Shown here: positions 8,218 through 16,115 of the stretch, piece after piece
How positions within the stretch are numbered: the first letter of the stretch is position 1
Layout: each line of letters starts with the position of its first letter
From: Hydrogenophaga sp.
GTDB taxonomy: Bacteria; Pseudomonadota; Gammaproteobacteria; Burkholderiales; Burkholderiaceae_C
Length of the DNA: 48,081 nt
Assembly (NCBI RefSeq): GCF_030656115.1
Contig: NZ_JAUSOO010000026.1
Location: forward strand, 1 to 48,081
Direction: 5' to 3'
Notes under the pieces: generated by a model
What the model was told of the DNA's origin: nothing
What the model saw: only the letters and a program-made list of their open reading frames with translations
Database searches by the model: none
Program-made: the position numbers and the translations under genes

Positions 8218-10296
8218 ATGACCGAACCGACTTCCAGCACCGACCAACCCTCGTTTCAGAAAAGCAGCACGGTGCTCGGCGCCTGCCCGCACGACTGCCC
8301 CGACACCTGCGCGCTCATCACCACGGTGGAGCACGGCGTGGCCGTTCGCGTACAGGGCAACCCCGCGCACCGGCACACCGATGGTGCACTGTGCACCAAG
8401 GTTTCGCGCTACACCGAGCGCACATACCACCCGGAACGCCTGCTGCAACCGCTCAAACGCGTGGGCCCCAAAGGCAGCGGACGCTTTGAACCCGTGGGCT
8501 GGGACGCAGCGCTGGACGACATTGCCGCCCGCCTCACAACCATCGCGGCACGCGACCCACAGGCCATTCAGCCCTACAGCTACGCCGGCACCATGGGCCT
8601 GGTGCAGGGAGAAGGCATGGCGGCGCGCTTTTTCCACCGACTGGGCGCTGCGCACCTGGAGCGCACCATTTGCGCCTCGGCCGGCGCCGAGGGCCTGATG
8701 AACACGCTGGGCGGCAAGGTGGGCATGAAGGTGGAGCACTTTGCGCAGGCCAAGCTCATCGTCATCTGGGGCAGCAACTCGATTGCCAGCAACCTGCATT
8801 TCTGGCGCCTGGCGCAGCAGGCCAAACGCGACGGCGCGCGGCTGGTGTGCATCGACCCCCGGCGCAGCGAAACCGCTGAAAAATGCCACGAACACATCGC
8901 GCTGCGCCCCGGCACCGACGCGGCGCTGGCCCTGGCCCTGATGCACGAACTGGTACAGCACGACTGGCTGGACCACGACTACATCGAACAACACACCGAA
9001 GGCTGGGCACTGCTGCGCGAGCGCGCGCTGCAATGGCCCCCTGAGCGCGCGGCGGCGGTGTGCGGCGTGCCGGTGCAGCAAATCACCGACCTGGCGCGCG
9101 CCTACGGCACCACAAAACCGGCGGCCATTCGCCTGAACTACGGCATGCAGCGCGTGCGCGGCGGTGGCAATGCGGTGCGCGCTGTGGCCTGCCTGCCGGC
9201 GCTGGTAGGCGCCTGGCGGCACCGGGCAGGTGGTTTGCTGCTGTCGGCGTCGGGGCATTTCCCGGTGCAGCGTGCGGCGTTGCACCGACCCGATTTGTTG
9301 GCCGGGCGCACACCGCGCACCATCAACATGAGCACCATTGGCAACGACCTGCTGCGCCCGGCTTCGCCCGGCTTTGGCCCGCAGATTGAGGCGCTGATTG
9401 TCTACAACAGCAACCCGGTGGCGGTGGCGCCCGAGTCGGGCAAGGTGGTGCAGGGCTTCGCGCGCGACGACCTGTTCACCGTGGTGCTGGAGCATTTTCA
9501 GACCGATACAGCCGATTACGCCGACTACATCTTGCCCGCCACCACCCAGTTGGAGCACTGGGACATCCACGCCAGCTACGGCCACACCGATGTGCTGCTG
9601 AACCGCCCCGCCATCGCCCCGCTGGGCCAGGCGCGCACCAACACCGACATCTTCAGGGCTCTGGCCGCGCGCATGGGTTTTGACGACCCGTGTTTTGCCG
9701 ACGACGACCTCCAGCTCTGCCGCACCGCCTTTGGCGACGCGGTGAGCTTTGAGACACTGCTGGAACACGGCCACGCCACCTTACCCCTGCCCGACGCACC
9801 GTTTGCCCACGGCGGCTTTCCCACCGTGTCGGGTCGCTGCACCTTTTTCAGCCCCCGGCTGGCCGCGCAGGGCCAGGACGGTCTGCCCGACCACCTGCCC
9901 AACTTTGAAACCGCAGGCAGCAGCCCGCACTACCCGCTGGCCATGATCTCGCCGCCGGCGCGCAACTTCCTCAACTCGACGTTCGTCAACGTGAAAAGCT
10001 TGCGCGACATGGAAGGTGAGCCCCTGCTGGAGATGCACGCCGACGACGCCGGTGCACGCGGCATCCAGAACGGGCACCTGGTGCGCGTGTTCAACGACCG
10101 GGGCGAGTACCGCTGCAAGGTCAAGGTATCGCCGCGCGCCCGCCCGGGTGTGGTGAATGGCCTGGGCGTGTGGTGGCGCAAGCTGGGTCCGTCTGGCACC
10201 AATGTGAACGAACTCACCAGCCAGAAGCTGACCGACATGGGCCATGGCCCGGTGTTTTACGACTGCCTGGTCGAGGTGGCCAGCCTGAGCGCCTGA
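8218..10296 (+). CDS. Molybdopterin oxidoreductase (DMSO reductase superfamily), single subunit
   Basis: A 692-residue protein. Cys23, Cys27, Cys31 and Cys59 form an N-terminal Cys-x3-Cys-x3-Cys-x27-Cys iron-sulfur site (GACPHDCPDTCAL ... GALCTK). It is followed by WDAALDDIAARL, a candidate Mo-ligand segment TICASAGAEG, and the dinucleotide-binding C-terminal domain. No Tat or other signal is present, so it is cytosolic. ATG at 8218 is preferred to an in-frame TTG two codons upstream. No partner iron-sulfur or membrane subunit gene is adjacent. Its stop overlaps the next start (TGATG). Many betaproteobacteria carry this type without a known substrate. Confidence 0.87.
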   Translation: MTEPTSSTDQPSFQKSSTVLGACPHDCPDTCALITTVEHGVAVRVQGNPAHRHTDGALCTKVSRYTERTYHPERLLQPLKRVGPKGSGRFEPVGWDAALDDIAARLTTIAARDPQAIQPYSYAGTMGLVQGEGMAARFFHRLGAAHLERTICASAGAEGLMNTLGGKVGMKVEHFAQAKLIVIWGSNSIASNLHFWRLAQQAKRDGARLVCIDPRRSETAEKCHEHIALRPGTDAALALALMHELVQHDWLDHDYIEQHTEGWALLRERALQWPPERAAAVCGVPVQQITDLARAYGTTKPAAIRLNYGMQRVRGGGNAVRAVACLPALVGAWRHRAGGLLLSASGHFPVQRAALHRPDLLAGRTPRTINMSTIGNDLLRPASPGFGPQIEALIVYNSNPVAVAPESGKVVQGFARDDLFTVVLEHFQTDTADYADYILPATTQLEHWDIHASYGHTDVLLNRPAIAPLGQARTNTDIFRALAARMGFDDPCFADDDLQLCRTAFGDAVSFETLLEHGHATLPLPDAPFAHGGFPTVSGRCTFFSPRLAAQGQDGLPDHLPNFETAGSSPHYPLAMISPPARNFLNSTFVNVKSLRDMEGEPLLEMHADDAGARGIQNGHLVRVFNDRGEYRCKVKVSPRARPGVVNGLGVWWRKLGPSGTNVNELTSQKLTDMGHGPVFYDCLVEVASLSA

Positions 10297-11399
10297 TGCG
10301 CCTGCGCACGGCCCCCACCGCGCTGGCGCTGGCGCTGAGCCTGTCGGGCTGCGCAAGCACCGGATCGGGCGTGGGCTACTACTGGCAGTCGGTCACCGGC
10401 CACCTGAGCCTGATGCACGCAGCCAAGCCGGTGCAACACTGGATTGACGACGCGCAAACCCCCGACGCCCTGAAAGAGCGCCTGCGGCTGGCCCAGCGCA
10501 TGCGCGCCTTTGCCGTGGCCGAGCTGGGTCTGCCCGACAACGCCAGCTACCACCGCTACGCCGACCTGCAACGCCGCGCAGCGGTCTACAACGTGGTGGC
10601 GGCCCCCGCCCTCTCGCTCACACTGCACAACTGGTGCTTTCCGGTGGCGGGTTGCGTGGGCTACAAGGGCTATTTCAGCGAGGCCGACGCACAGGCGTTT
10701 GCACGCACCTTGCCCGACTCCCTGGACGTGGTGGTGTACCCGGTGCCCGCGTATTCCACCCTGGGCTGGATGAACTGGGCCGGTGGCGACCCGCTGCTCA
10801 ACACCTTCATTGGCTACCCCGAGGGCGAGCTGGCGCGCCTGCTGTTCCACGAACTGGCCCACCAGGTGGTGTATGCCAAGAACGACACCACGTTCAACGA
10901 GTCGTTTGCCACCGCGGTGGAGCGCCTGGGCGGTGCGCGCTGGCTGGCGCAAGAGGCCAGCGAAACCGCACGCGAAGCCTACCGGGTGTTTGATGCCCGC
11001 CGGCAGCAATTCAGAGCCCTCACCCGCTCGGTGCGCGAGCAACTGCAAGCCATTTACGCCAAGGACGGCTGGGACGATGCGCAAAAACGACACCGCAAAA
11101 CCGAGGTGATGACCGCCTTCCGGCGCGACTACGAGGCGCTCAAAGCCCGCTGGGGCGGATACGCGGGTTACGACCCCTGGGTGGCTCGGGCCAACAACGC
11201 CAGCTTTGGTGCCCAGGCGGCCTACGACGAGCTGGTGCCTGCGTTCATGGCACTGTTTGAACGCGAAGGCCAGAATTTCAACCGGTTTTATGATGCGGTG
11301 CGTGCCCTGGCAGCCCAGCCCAAAGAAGCGCGGCAAGCGGCCTTGAAGCGGCTGGACCCGACCACTGTCACGCAGTCTGCGCCGTCCACACACCCCTGA
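10296..11399 (+). CDS. Predicted aminopeptidase lipoprotein (zinc HExxH)
   Basis: A 367-residue protein of the predicted-aminopeptidase family (COG4324-like). The N-terminus MRLRTAPTALALALSLSGC ends in a lipobox with Cys19, so it should be a lipid-anchored envelope protein. The metal site HELAHQ is at residues 185-190, with FNESFATAVE after it supplying a further candidate ligand. The start overlaps the stop of the upstream molybdopterin gene (TGATG), implying translational coupling although the two products have no evident functional link. The substrate is unknown. Confidence 0.85.
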   Translation: MRLRTAPTALALALSLSGCASTGSGVGYYWQSVTGHLSLMHAAKPVQHWIDDAQTPDALKERLRLAQRMRAFAVAELGLPDNASYHRYADLQRRAAVYNVVAAPALSLTLHNWCFPVAGCVGYKGYFSEADAQAFARTLPDSLDVVVYPVPAYSTLGWMNWAGGDPLLNTFIGYPEGELARLLFHELAHQVVYAKNDTTFNESFATAVERLGGARWLAQEASETAREAYRVFDARRQQFRALTRSVREQLQAIYAKDGWDDAQKRHRKTEVMTAFRRDYEALKARWGGYAGYDPWVARANNASFGAQAAYDELVPAFMALFEREGQNFNRFYDAVRALAAQPKEARQAALKRLDPTTVTQSAPSTHP

Positions 11400-11430
11400 A
11401 CCACAGAACCACAAAACCACGGAACCCCAC

Positions 11431-11748
11431 ATGGCAGACATTCACATCCGACGCGACCACCACCTTGGCCTGAGCGGCGCGCGCAAGGTGGCCTGGCAAT
11501 GGGCCGAACAGGCCGAAGCCGACTTCGACATGAGCTGCACCTACGAAGAGGGAGACGACGTGGACGAGGTGCAGTTCGCCCGCAGTGGCGTCAACGGCAC
11601 GCTGCGGGTGTCGGCCGACCACTTTGAACTGGACGCCAAGCTGGGTTTTTTGCTGGGCGCGTTCAAAGAGCGTATTGAAGGCGAGATTGTGAAAAACCTC
11701 GACCAACTGCTGGCGGTCAAAAAGCCTGCCGTGCGCAAAAAGAAATAG
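11431..11748 (+). CDS. Polyhydroxyalkanoic acid system family protein
   Basis: A 105-residue protein of the small PHA-system family found beside PHA granule genes. It starts MADIHIRRDHHLGLSGARKVAWQWAEQAE, where the HxLG..A segment is typical, and ends in a Lys-rich tail (KKPAVRKKK). The family has no defined biochemical role; association with granules or granule regulation is inferred from genome context. Here it sits 31 bp after the aminopeptidase gene and converges with the acyl-CoA-binding protein gene, within the storage-lipid neighbourhood that also includes a phasin and a wax ester synthase. Confidence 0.85.
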   Translation: MADIHIRRDHHLGLSGARKVAWQWAEQAEADFDMSCTYEEGDDVDEVQFARSGVNGTLRVSADHFELDAKLGFLLGAFKERIEGEIVKNLDQLLAVKKPAVRKKK

Positions 11749-11809
11749 CGCCCTCGGCGGGGCGCACACCTTCAGAAAACAGGCGCGCCAGGCGCCTGCC
11801 GAATGCGGT

Positions 11810-12064
11810 TCAGCTCAAAGACTCGATCAGGTCCACGTACTGCTGCATGGCCGCGTCGCTCGCGGTGCCTTTCAGGCCGTTCCAGGCGTCCCATTTCGCA
11901 CGGCCCACCATGTCGCTGAACCCGGGTTTTTTCTCGGTGTTGTCGCCCGCCGTGGCTTGCTTGTACAGCGCATAGAGCTTGAGCAGCGTGGCGTTGTCCG
12001 GGCGCTCGGTGAGGTTTTTGGAGTTGGCGACAGCGGCATCGAAACGGGTAGAAAGATCGGACAT
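11810..12064 (-). CDS. Acyl-CoA-binding protein (ACBP)
   Basis: An 84-residue single-domain ACBP. The core NATLLKLYALYKQATAGDN...KPGFSDMVGRAKWDAWNGLKG contains the conserved YALYKQAT and K-W-x-A-W signature that binds the CoA head group and long acyl chain. Length matches eukaryotic ACBPs (about 86 residues), which are patchily distributed in bacteria. The gene is divergent from the wax ester synthase gene with 180 bp between starts, so the two may share control, and the protein could deliver or buffer long-chain acyl-CoA for that enzyme or for the acyl-CoA reductase. The start MSDLSTRF was chosen because the domain begins there. Confidence 0.93.
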   Translation of the reverse strand: MSDLSTRFDAAVANSKNLTERPDNATLLKLYALYKQATAGDNTEKKPGFSDMVGRAKWDAWNGLKGTASDAAMQQYVDLIESLS

Positions 12065-12244
12065 GCGGTTTCTCCAGAGGTGAGGGAACGGTGACCTGAT
12101 CGGCAGAAAATTTCCATCGGCATCAGGGCAGGCCCGGTATCTTACGGGCAGCCTAGGCGGCAAAATAGACGCCAACACCCACAAACCGCCGCATCCCAGC
12201 CCACTGCCCGGTGGCGCCTGAGGACGCAGGCAGCAGGAGACGAC

Positions 12245-13858
12245 ATGGTTCAACGCGTTGCCCCAGCAACCACCCGGCGCACAGCGCTCCGCCCGCCCGA
12301 CCCAGCCAATCGAACGCCCGCCGCTCAACCGACCCCACCCAGCCCCAAAGACCGTGCATCGGTACCGGTCAGCGCGGTACAGGCGCTGGCAGCCACGCTG
12401 GGGTTGGAAGGCGAGCGCATGAGCAAGGTGGACACCGCCTGGCTGCGCATGGATTCACCGTCCAACCTGATGATGATTGTGGGCGTGTGGATTCTGCGGC
12501 CCGGCATCACCCTGGCGGCCCTGAGCGAACGGGTGCAAGCGCGCATGCTGCCCTACCGCCGTTTTGTGCAAACCGCGCGCCAGGACGCCGCTGGCGCGCA
12601 CTGGCTGGACGACCCCGACTTTCAACTCAGCCGCCATGTGGTCAGCCACACGCTGAGCCGCCAACCCGGCCAGAGCGAACAGGATGCGCTGCAAGAGCGC
12701 GTGGCCGAACTCGCCATGCAGCCGCTGGACCACAACCACCCGCTGTGGCGGTTTGAACTGGTCGAGCAATACGGCGGCGGTTCCGCGCTGATCGCGCGCA
12801 TCCACCACTGTATTGCCGACGGTATCGCACTCATCAGCGTGATGATGAGCCTGGTGGACGGCGGCGCCCTGCCGCCACAACGCAAAAAGAACCCCGCCAA
12901 CCGATCCGGTCTGGACGCTGCCGAAAACTGGGTGGCGGACAGCTTGATCCGCCCGCTGGGCGACCTGACTGCCCGGGCATTGGAAGTGGCCGGAGGCGGT
13001 GCAGCGAAATCGCTGTCCCTGCTGGCAGCGCCGCAACAAAGCCTGAGCGACACGCTGGGTCAGGCCATGGACCTGGCCCGCATGGGCGGCCAACTGGCCA
13101 GCGATCTGGCCGCGCTGGCCTTGATGCCCGATGACTCGCCCACCCGGCTCAAGGGCCAGCCCGGCCAGCACAAGCGGGTGGCCTGGTGCGAACCCATCCC
13201 GCTGGACGAGGTGAAGGCGATTGGCAAAGCGCTGAACTGCTCGGTCAACGACGTGCTGCTGAGCTGCGTGGCCGGGGCCATTGGGGCCTACCTGAAAACG
13301 CTGGGCGACAACCCGGCGGGCCAGGAAATCCGGGCCATGGTGCCGATCAACCTGCGCCCCATGGAAGACGCCTGGAAGCTCGGCAACCGCTTTGGACTGG
13401 TGCCGCTGGTGCTGCCCATTGGCACCGAGAACCCGGTAGAACGGGTGTTTGCGGTGCGCTCGCGCATGAACGGGCTCAAAGGCAGCCTGCAACCGCTGCT
13501 CACGTTTGGGCTGCTCTCGGTGGCGGGGCTGCTGGTCAAGCCCGCGCAAGACGCGCTGCTGAGCCTGTTTGGCCGCAAAACCACCGCCGTGATGACCAAT
13601 GTGCCCGGACCCACAGCCAAGATGACGCTGTGCGGCTCCACACTGGAACAAACCATGTTCTGGGTGCCGCAAACCGGTACCGTGGGCCTGGGCGTGTCGA
13701 TTCTGAGCTATGGGGGTGGCGTTCAGTTTGGCGTGATTGCCGACAGCACGCTGTGCCCCGAGCCGCAACGCATCATTGAACAGTTTGAGCCGGAGTTTGC
13801 CCGGCTGCTCACGCTGACACTGATGCTGCCCTGGGGTGAGGCGGCGGAGCCGGGCTGA
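12245..13858 (+). CDS. Wax ester synthase / diacylglycerol acyltransferase (WS/DGAT)
   Basis: A 537-residue acyltransferase that joins fatty acyl-CoA to a fatty alcohol or to diacylglycerol. The active-site motif HHCIADG (HHxxxDG) is at residues 187-193, preceded by PLDHNHPLW (160-168). Later family motifs are NDVLLSCVAGAIGAYL, VPINLRP, GNRFGLVPLVLP and MTNVPGP. The start at 12245 has an AGGAG site. This gives an N-terminal extension of about 58 Pro/Ala-rich residues before the usual beginning MSKVDTAWLRMDSPSNLMM, so an internal start at Met59 is possible. The neighbouring acyl-CoA-binding protein and the fatty acyl-CoA reductase at the left end of the window supply the other steps of wax ester synthesis. 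Confidence 0.93.
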   Translation: MVQRVAPATTRRTALRPPDPANRTPAAQPTPPSPKDRASVPVSAVQALAATLGLEGERMSKVDTAWLRMDSPSNLMMIVGVWILRPGITLAALSERVQARMLPYRRFVQTARQDAAGAHWLDDPDFQLSRHVVSHTLSRQPGQSEQDALQERVAELAMQPLDHNHPLWRFELVEQYGGGSALIARIHHCIADGIALISVMMSLVDGGALPPQRKKNPANRSGLDAAENWVADSLIRPLGDLTARALEVAGGGAAKSLSLLAAPQQSLSDTLGQAMDLARMGGQLASDLAALALMPDDSPTRLKGQPGQHKRVAWCEPIPLDEVKAIGKALNCSVNDVLLSCVAGAIGAYLKTLGDNPAGQEIRAMVPINLRPMEDAWKLGNRFGLVPLVLPIGTENPVERVFAVRSRMNGLKGSLQPLLTFGLLSVAGLLVKPAQDALLSLFGRKTTAVMTNVPGPTAKMTLCGSTLEQTMFWVPQTGTVGLGVSILSYGGGVQFGVIADSTLCPEPQRIIEQFEPEFARLLTLTLMLPWGEAAEPG

Positions 13859-13897
13859 CGCGGTTCAGTGCAGCGCCGCTGAGCAACGGTATTGAAC

Positions 13898-14176
13898 TCA
13901 ACTGCCGTCGCACAGACCCAGCGCAGCGGGCTTTGCCAGCGGTAGGGTCGGAGAACCTTTGGGGGTTCTTGGGGTGGACTGCCGCGGACGTTCAGCAGCA
14001 TCACCGTCCAGCCACGCCTTTGGCGCAACGTACTTGGACGCGTCGAGCTGACGCGGTGCCGTTGAAGACGGTACCGGCTGGGGCACCTGCGGCACAGACG
14101 CGATAGACGGTTCCGCCGCCTGGACGCTCCCCCAAACCACGACCAGCCAGACCCAGCTCCCGTGTTGTTGACTCAT
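13898..14176 (-). CDS. Small exported Pro-rich protein, last gene of the arx operon
   Basis: A 92-residue protein of unknown family. MSQQHGSWVWLVVVWGSVQA looks like a signal peptide cleaved before AEPSIAS. The mature part is rich in Pro, Ser and Ala (VPQVPQPVPSSTAP) and ends in a Cys-containing tail. Its start overlaps the stop of the cytochrome gene (ATGA), so it is translationally coupled to it. Coupling and export suggest a periplasmic accessory of the cytochrome or arsenite oxidase. No motif supports a specific function, and the coding call rests on frame, coupling and signal peptide only. Confidence 0.6.
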   Translation of the reverse strand: MSQQHGSWVWLVVVWGSVQAAEPSIASVPQVPQPVPSSTAPRQLDASKYVAPKAWLDGDAAERPRQSTPRTPKGSPTLPLAKPAALGLCDGS

Positions 14177-14748
14177 ATCGACTCCTTGCGCAGGCTGCGC
14201 TTGCGACGGTACCCCATCCAGCCCAACCCGCCACACCCAGGTACCGCCAGCAACCCGATGACGATACCCGCATCCACCCAACCCAAGCCACCCGCCCGGG
14301 CAAGGGTCAGATGGGCCGACACCTGGCGCACCTCTTCCGTGCTGAGCTGGGCACCATGCCACCAGCGCATGCGCTCGACCGTCCAGCGCCAGGCCAGCGG
14401 GCTTTTGACGTTGTGGTCCAGCACGTTCAGCGCGTGGCACGCCGTGCAACGGCTGTCCAGCAGGCGTTCCCCCAGTGGTCGCATGGAAAGCCTCTGCGCC
14501 TCCAGGGTCTGCCGCTGCGTCTCCACCCGTTGGCGCGTGGCTTCTTCTGCTGCAGCCCGCTCGCGCGCCTGTTCCAAATCGGCTTCCACCCGGCGGCGCT
14601 CTTCAGGCGACGTCAGCCGCGTGGTGCTGCCGTAGTCGTCACCCGACATTTCCGCCTGAACGGCGCACACCGTGAGCAACACCCCAGCAGCCAAGCCCAG
14701 GCCGCTGCGCAGCCGACGCGGCCACAGCGTTGAGCGTTCGCCGTTCAA
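14173..14748 (-). CDS. Membrane-anchored monoheme c-type cytochrome
   Basis: A 191-residue protein. It has an N-terminal export signal with a hydrophobic segment at about residues 16-32, a charged helical stretch rich in Glu/Arg/Gln (48-90, coiled-coil-prone), one heme-c site CTACH (101-105), a candidate axial Met127 in VERMRWW, and a C-terminal membrane anchor at about 160-180 followed by a positive tail KRSLRKES. The layout suggests a periplasmic heme domain held to the inner membrane. It overlaps both neighbours by ATGA junctions within the arx operon. A role as electron carrier between the arsenite oxidase and downstream acceptors is plausible; it is not one of the core ArxB'ABCD subunits as I know them. 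Confidence 0.8.
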   Translation of the reverse strand: MNGERSTLWPRRLRSGLGLAAGVLLTVCAVQAEMSGDDYGSTTRLTSPEERRRVEADLEQARERAAAEEATRQRVETQRQTLEAQRLSMRPLGERLLDSRCTACHALNVLDHNVKSPLAWRWTVERMRWWHGAQLSTEEVRQVSAHLTLARAGGLGWVDAGIVIGLLAVPGCGGLGWMGYRRKRSLRKESI

Positions 14749-15407
14749 AGCTTTGCAGACCCTTTCCAGACCGACCAGGCCGCAGCGGGTTCGTCAGGAC
14801 AGCGAGCCGCCCCCGGGCGGGTTGGCGTGCCGACGCAGATGAAGGCCACCAGCTGCTCACCCTCACCACAGAAGGCGCGGGCCACGCCCGGGTGCTGGCA
14901 TTTGCGGCCGCTGAGCGTCTTGGCCGCAAAACCCATGAGGTGCATGGCGTTGAGGAAGTTGGTCAGCGCGCCGCCCGCGCACAGCCATTGTTCGTGCTCG
15001 GGCACCTCGGCAATGCCGGGCGTGATGCGGGCGACCCAGGCCACCAGCATGGGGCCCTTGGCTGCGCGCTCGCGTTCGCGCTGAATCTCTTCGGGCGGCT
15101 TGCCCACGGCCATGGCGAAGTCGGCGAACAGGTCTCCGAGTGCGTCGCGTTGCTCTTCTTCTATGAGCACCGCACGCCAGGGCACGAGTTGCCCGTGGTC
15201 CGGCGCCCGCAGCGCACAGGCCACGGCCTGTTCGAGTTGTTCAGTGGACGGCGCCGGCCCGGTCAGCCACCGGGGCCCGACCGAATGCCGGCTGAGCAGG
15301 CCCTGCAGCGCGGCAAAGCGCGCGGCGGAGGCATCCGGCCGCGGAAAGTGGGTACCGGGAAAACCGGCCATGGGCCCAAAACCGGGCCGTTGGACATCGG
15401 TGCGCAT
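14745..15407 (-). CDS. Nitroreductase family protein
   Basis: A 220-residue FMN-type nitroreductase-like protein. The region RHSVGPRWLTGPAPSTEQLEQAVACALRAPDHGQLVPWRAVLI holds the usual early Arg-His-Ser and A-P-D/S-H-x-x-x-x-P-W segments, and GGALTNFLNAMHLMGFAAKTLSGRK is the second conserved block, close to the YdjA subfamily. The start at 15407 has a perfect AAAGGAG site. It follows arxD and overlaps the cytochrome gene by ATGA. Its link to arsenite oxidation is unknown; a redox-cofactor or maturation role is only a guess. Confidence 0.83.
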   Translation of the reverse strand: MRTDVQRPGFGPMAGFPGTHFPRPDASAARFAALQGLLSRHSVGPRWLTGPAPSTEQLEQAVACALRAPDHGQLVPWRAVLIEEEQRDALGDLFADFAMAVGKPPEEIQRERERAAKGPMLVAWVARITPGIAEVPEHEQWLCAGGALTNFLNAMHLMGFAAKTLSGRKCQHPGVARAFCGEGEQLVAFICVGTPTRPGAARCPDEPAAAWSVWKGSAKL

Positions 15408-15446
15408 ACAGACTCCTTTCGCAGATTTCAAAGAACGCTCAGAACG

Positions 15447-16115
15447 TCAGACCAGACCGGGATCCCCCAGGGTCTGGCGCACCAGCCGGGCGAGCGCAAC
15501 GAATACGGCAGCGGCGGGAAAACTGGCGGCCGCCTTGCGGCAAGCCTGTTGCAGGGCGCCGCCCCAGGCATGCACAAACTCGGCGGCAAATTCCTCGGCC
15601 ATGGCCTGTGCGTCCGCATCGCCCCGGGCCGCCCGCTCATACAGGCGCGCCAGGAACTCCAGCTGCATGGCCACATGGTCGGGCAGGTCGTGAAAGCGCT
15701 CGTCGGGCTTGACCCCGGCCATCTCGTAGCAGGCCAGCATCATCTGCGTGCTGGAGCCTCCGAGTGCGCCTTCGAGGTAGACCCCGGCATTGAGCGTGAC
15801 CGGCACCGGGGGCACCAGGAACAGGCGGCTGTACTCCACCAGCCAGGTGTCACCGCCTCCGGCACGGGCTTGGGCGGCCCAGCGGGCGCATTCCGCCGCC
15901 AGCGCTGCTTTGACGTCTTCCAGGTCCAGCCCGGGCAGGCCGGGTGCCATCTCGGTCAGGTCATCGACCAGGGGCTGGGCCCAGTCGCAGACCGTCCAGT
16001 GGGAAGGCGGGGGCAAGAAGGCCTGGGCCAGGCAGTACAGCAGGTCGGCCCGCTGCAGCAAGGCCTCGTTGCCTGATGTGGCCACCTGCGGCTCCTGTAC
16101 GGCGGCTTCGCTCAC
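15447..16115 (-). CDS. arxD: ArxD, TorD/DmsD-type chaperone for the arsenite oxidase
   Basis: A 222-residue all-helical TorD-family protein. Characteristic features are LLQRADLLYCLAQAFLPPP near the N-terminus, EYSRLFLVPPVPVTLNAGVYLEG in the middle, and LPDHVAMQLEFLARLYERA, which matches the E-x-x-D-H-x-x-x-x-L-E-F-L motif of redox-enzyme maturation chaperones. It should hold the Tat-exported ArxA during molybdenum cofactor insertion. The start is GTG, overlapping the arxC stop as GTGA. Position directly after the A-B-C subunits matches the known arx order. Confidence 0.88.
   Translation of the reverse strand: MSEAAVQEPQVATSGNEALLQRADLLYCLAQAFLPPPSHWTVCDWAQPLVDDLTEMAPGLPGLDLEDVKAALAAECARWAAQARAGGGDTWLVEYSRLFLVPPVPVTLNAGVYLEGALGGSSTQMMLACYEMAGVKPDERFHDLPDHVAMQLEFLARLYERAARGDADAQAMAEEFAAEFVHAWGGALQQACRKAAASFPAAAVFVALARLVRQTLGDPGLV

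Noticed and set aside
11749..11775. GC-rich stem GCGCCC/GGGCGC as a terminator between the PHA-system and ACBP genes
   Set aside because: There is no T tract and the stem is short and imperfect, so it was not listed as a feature.
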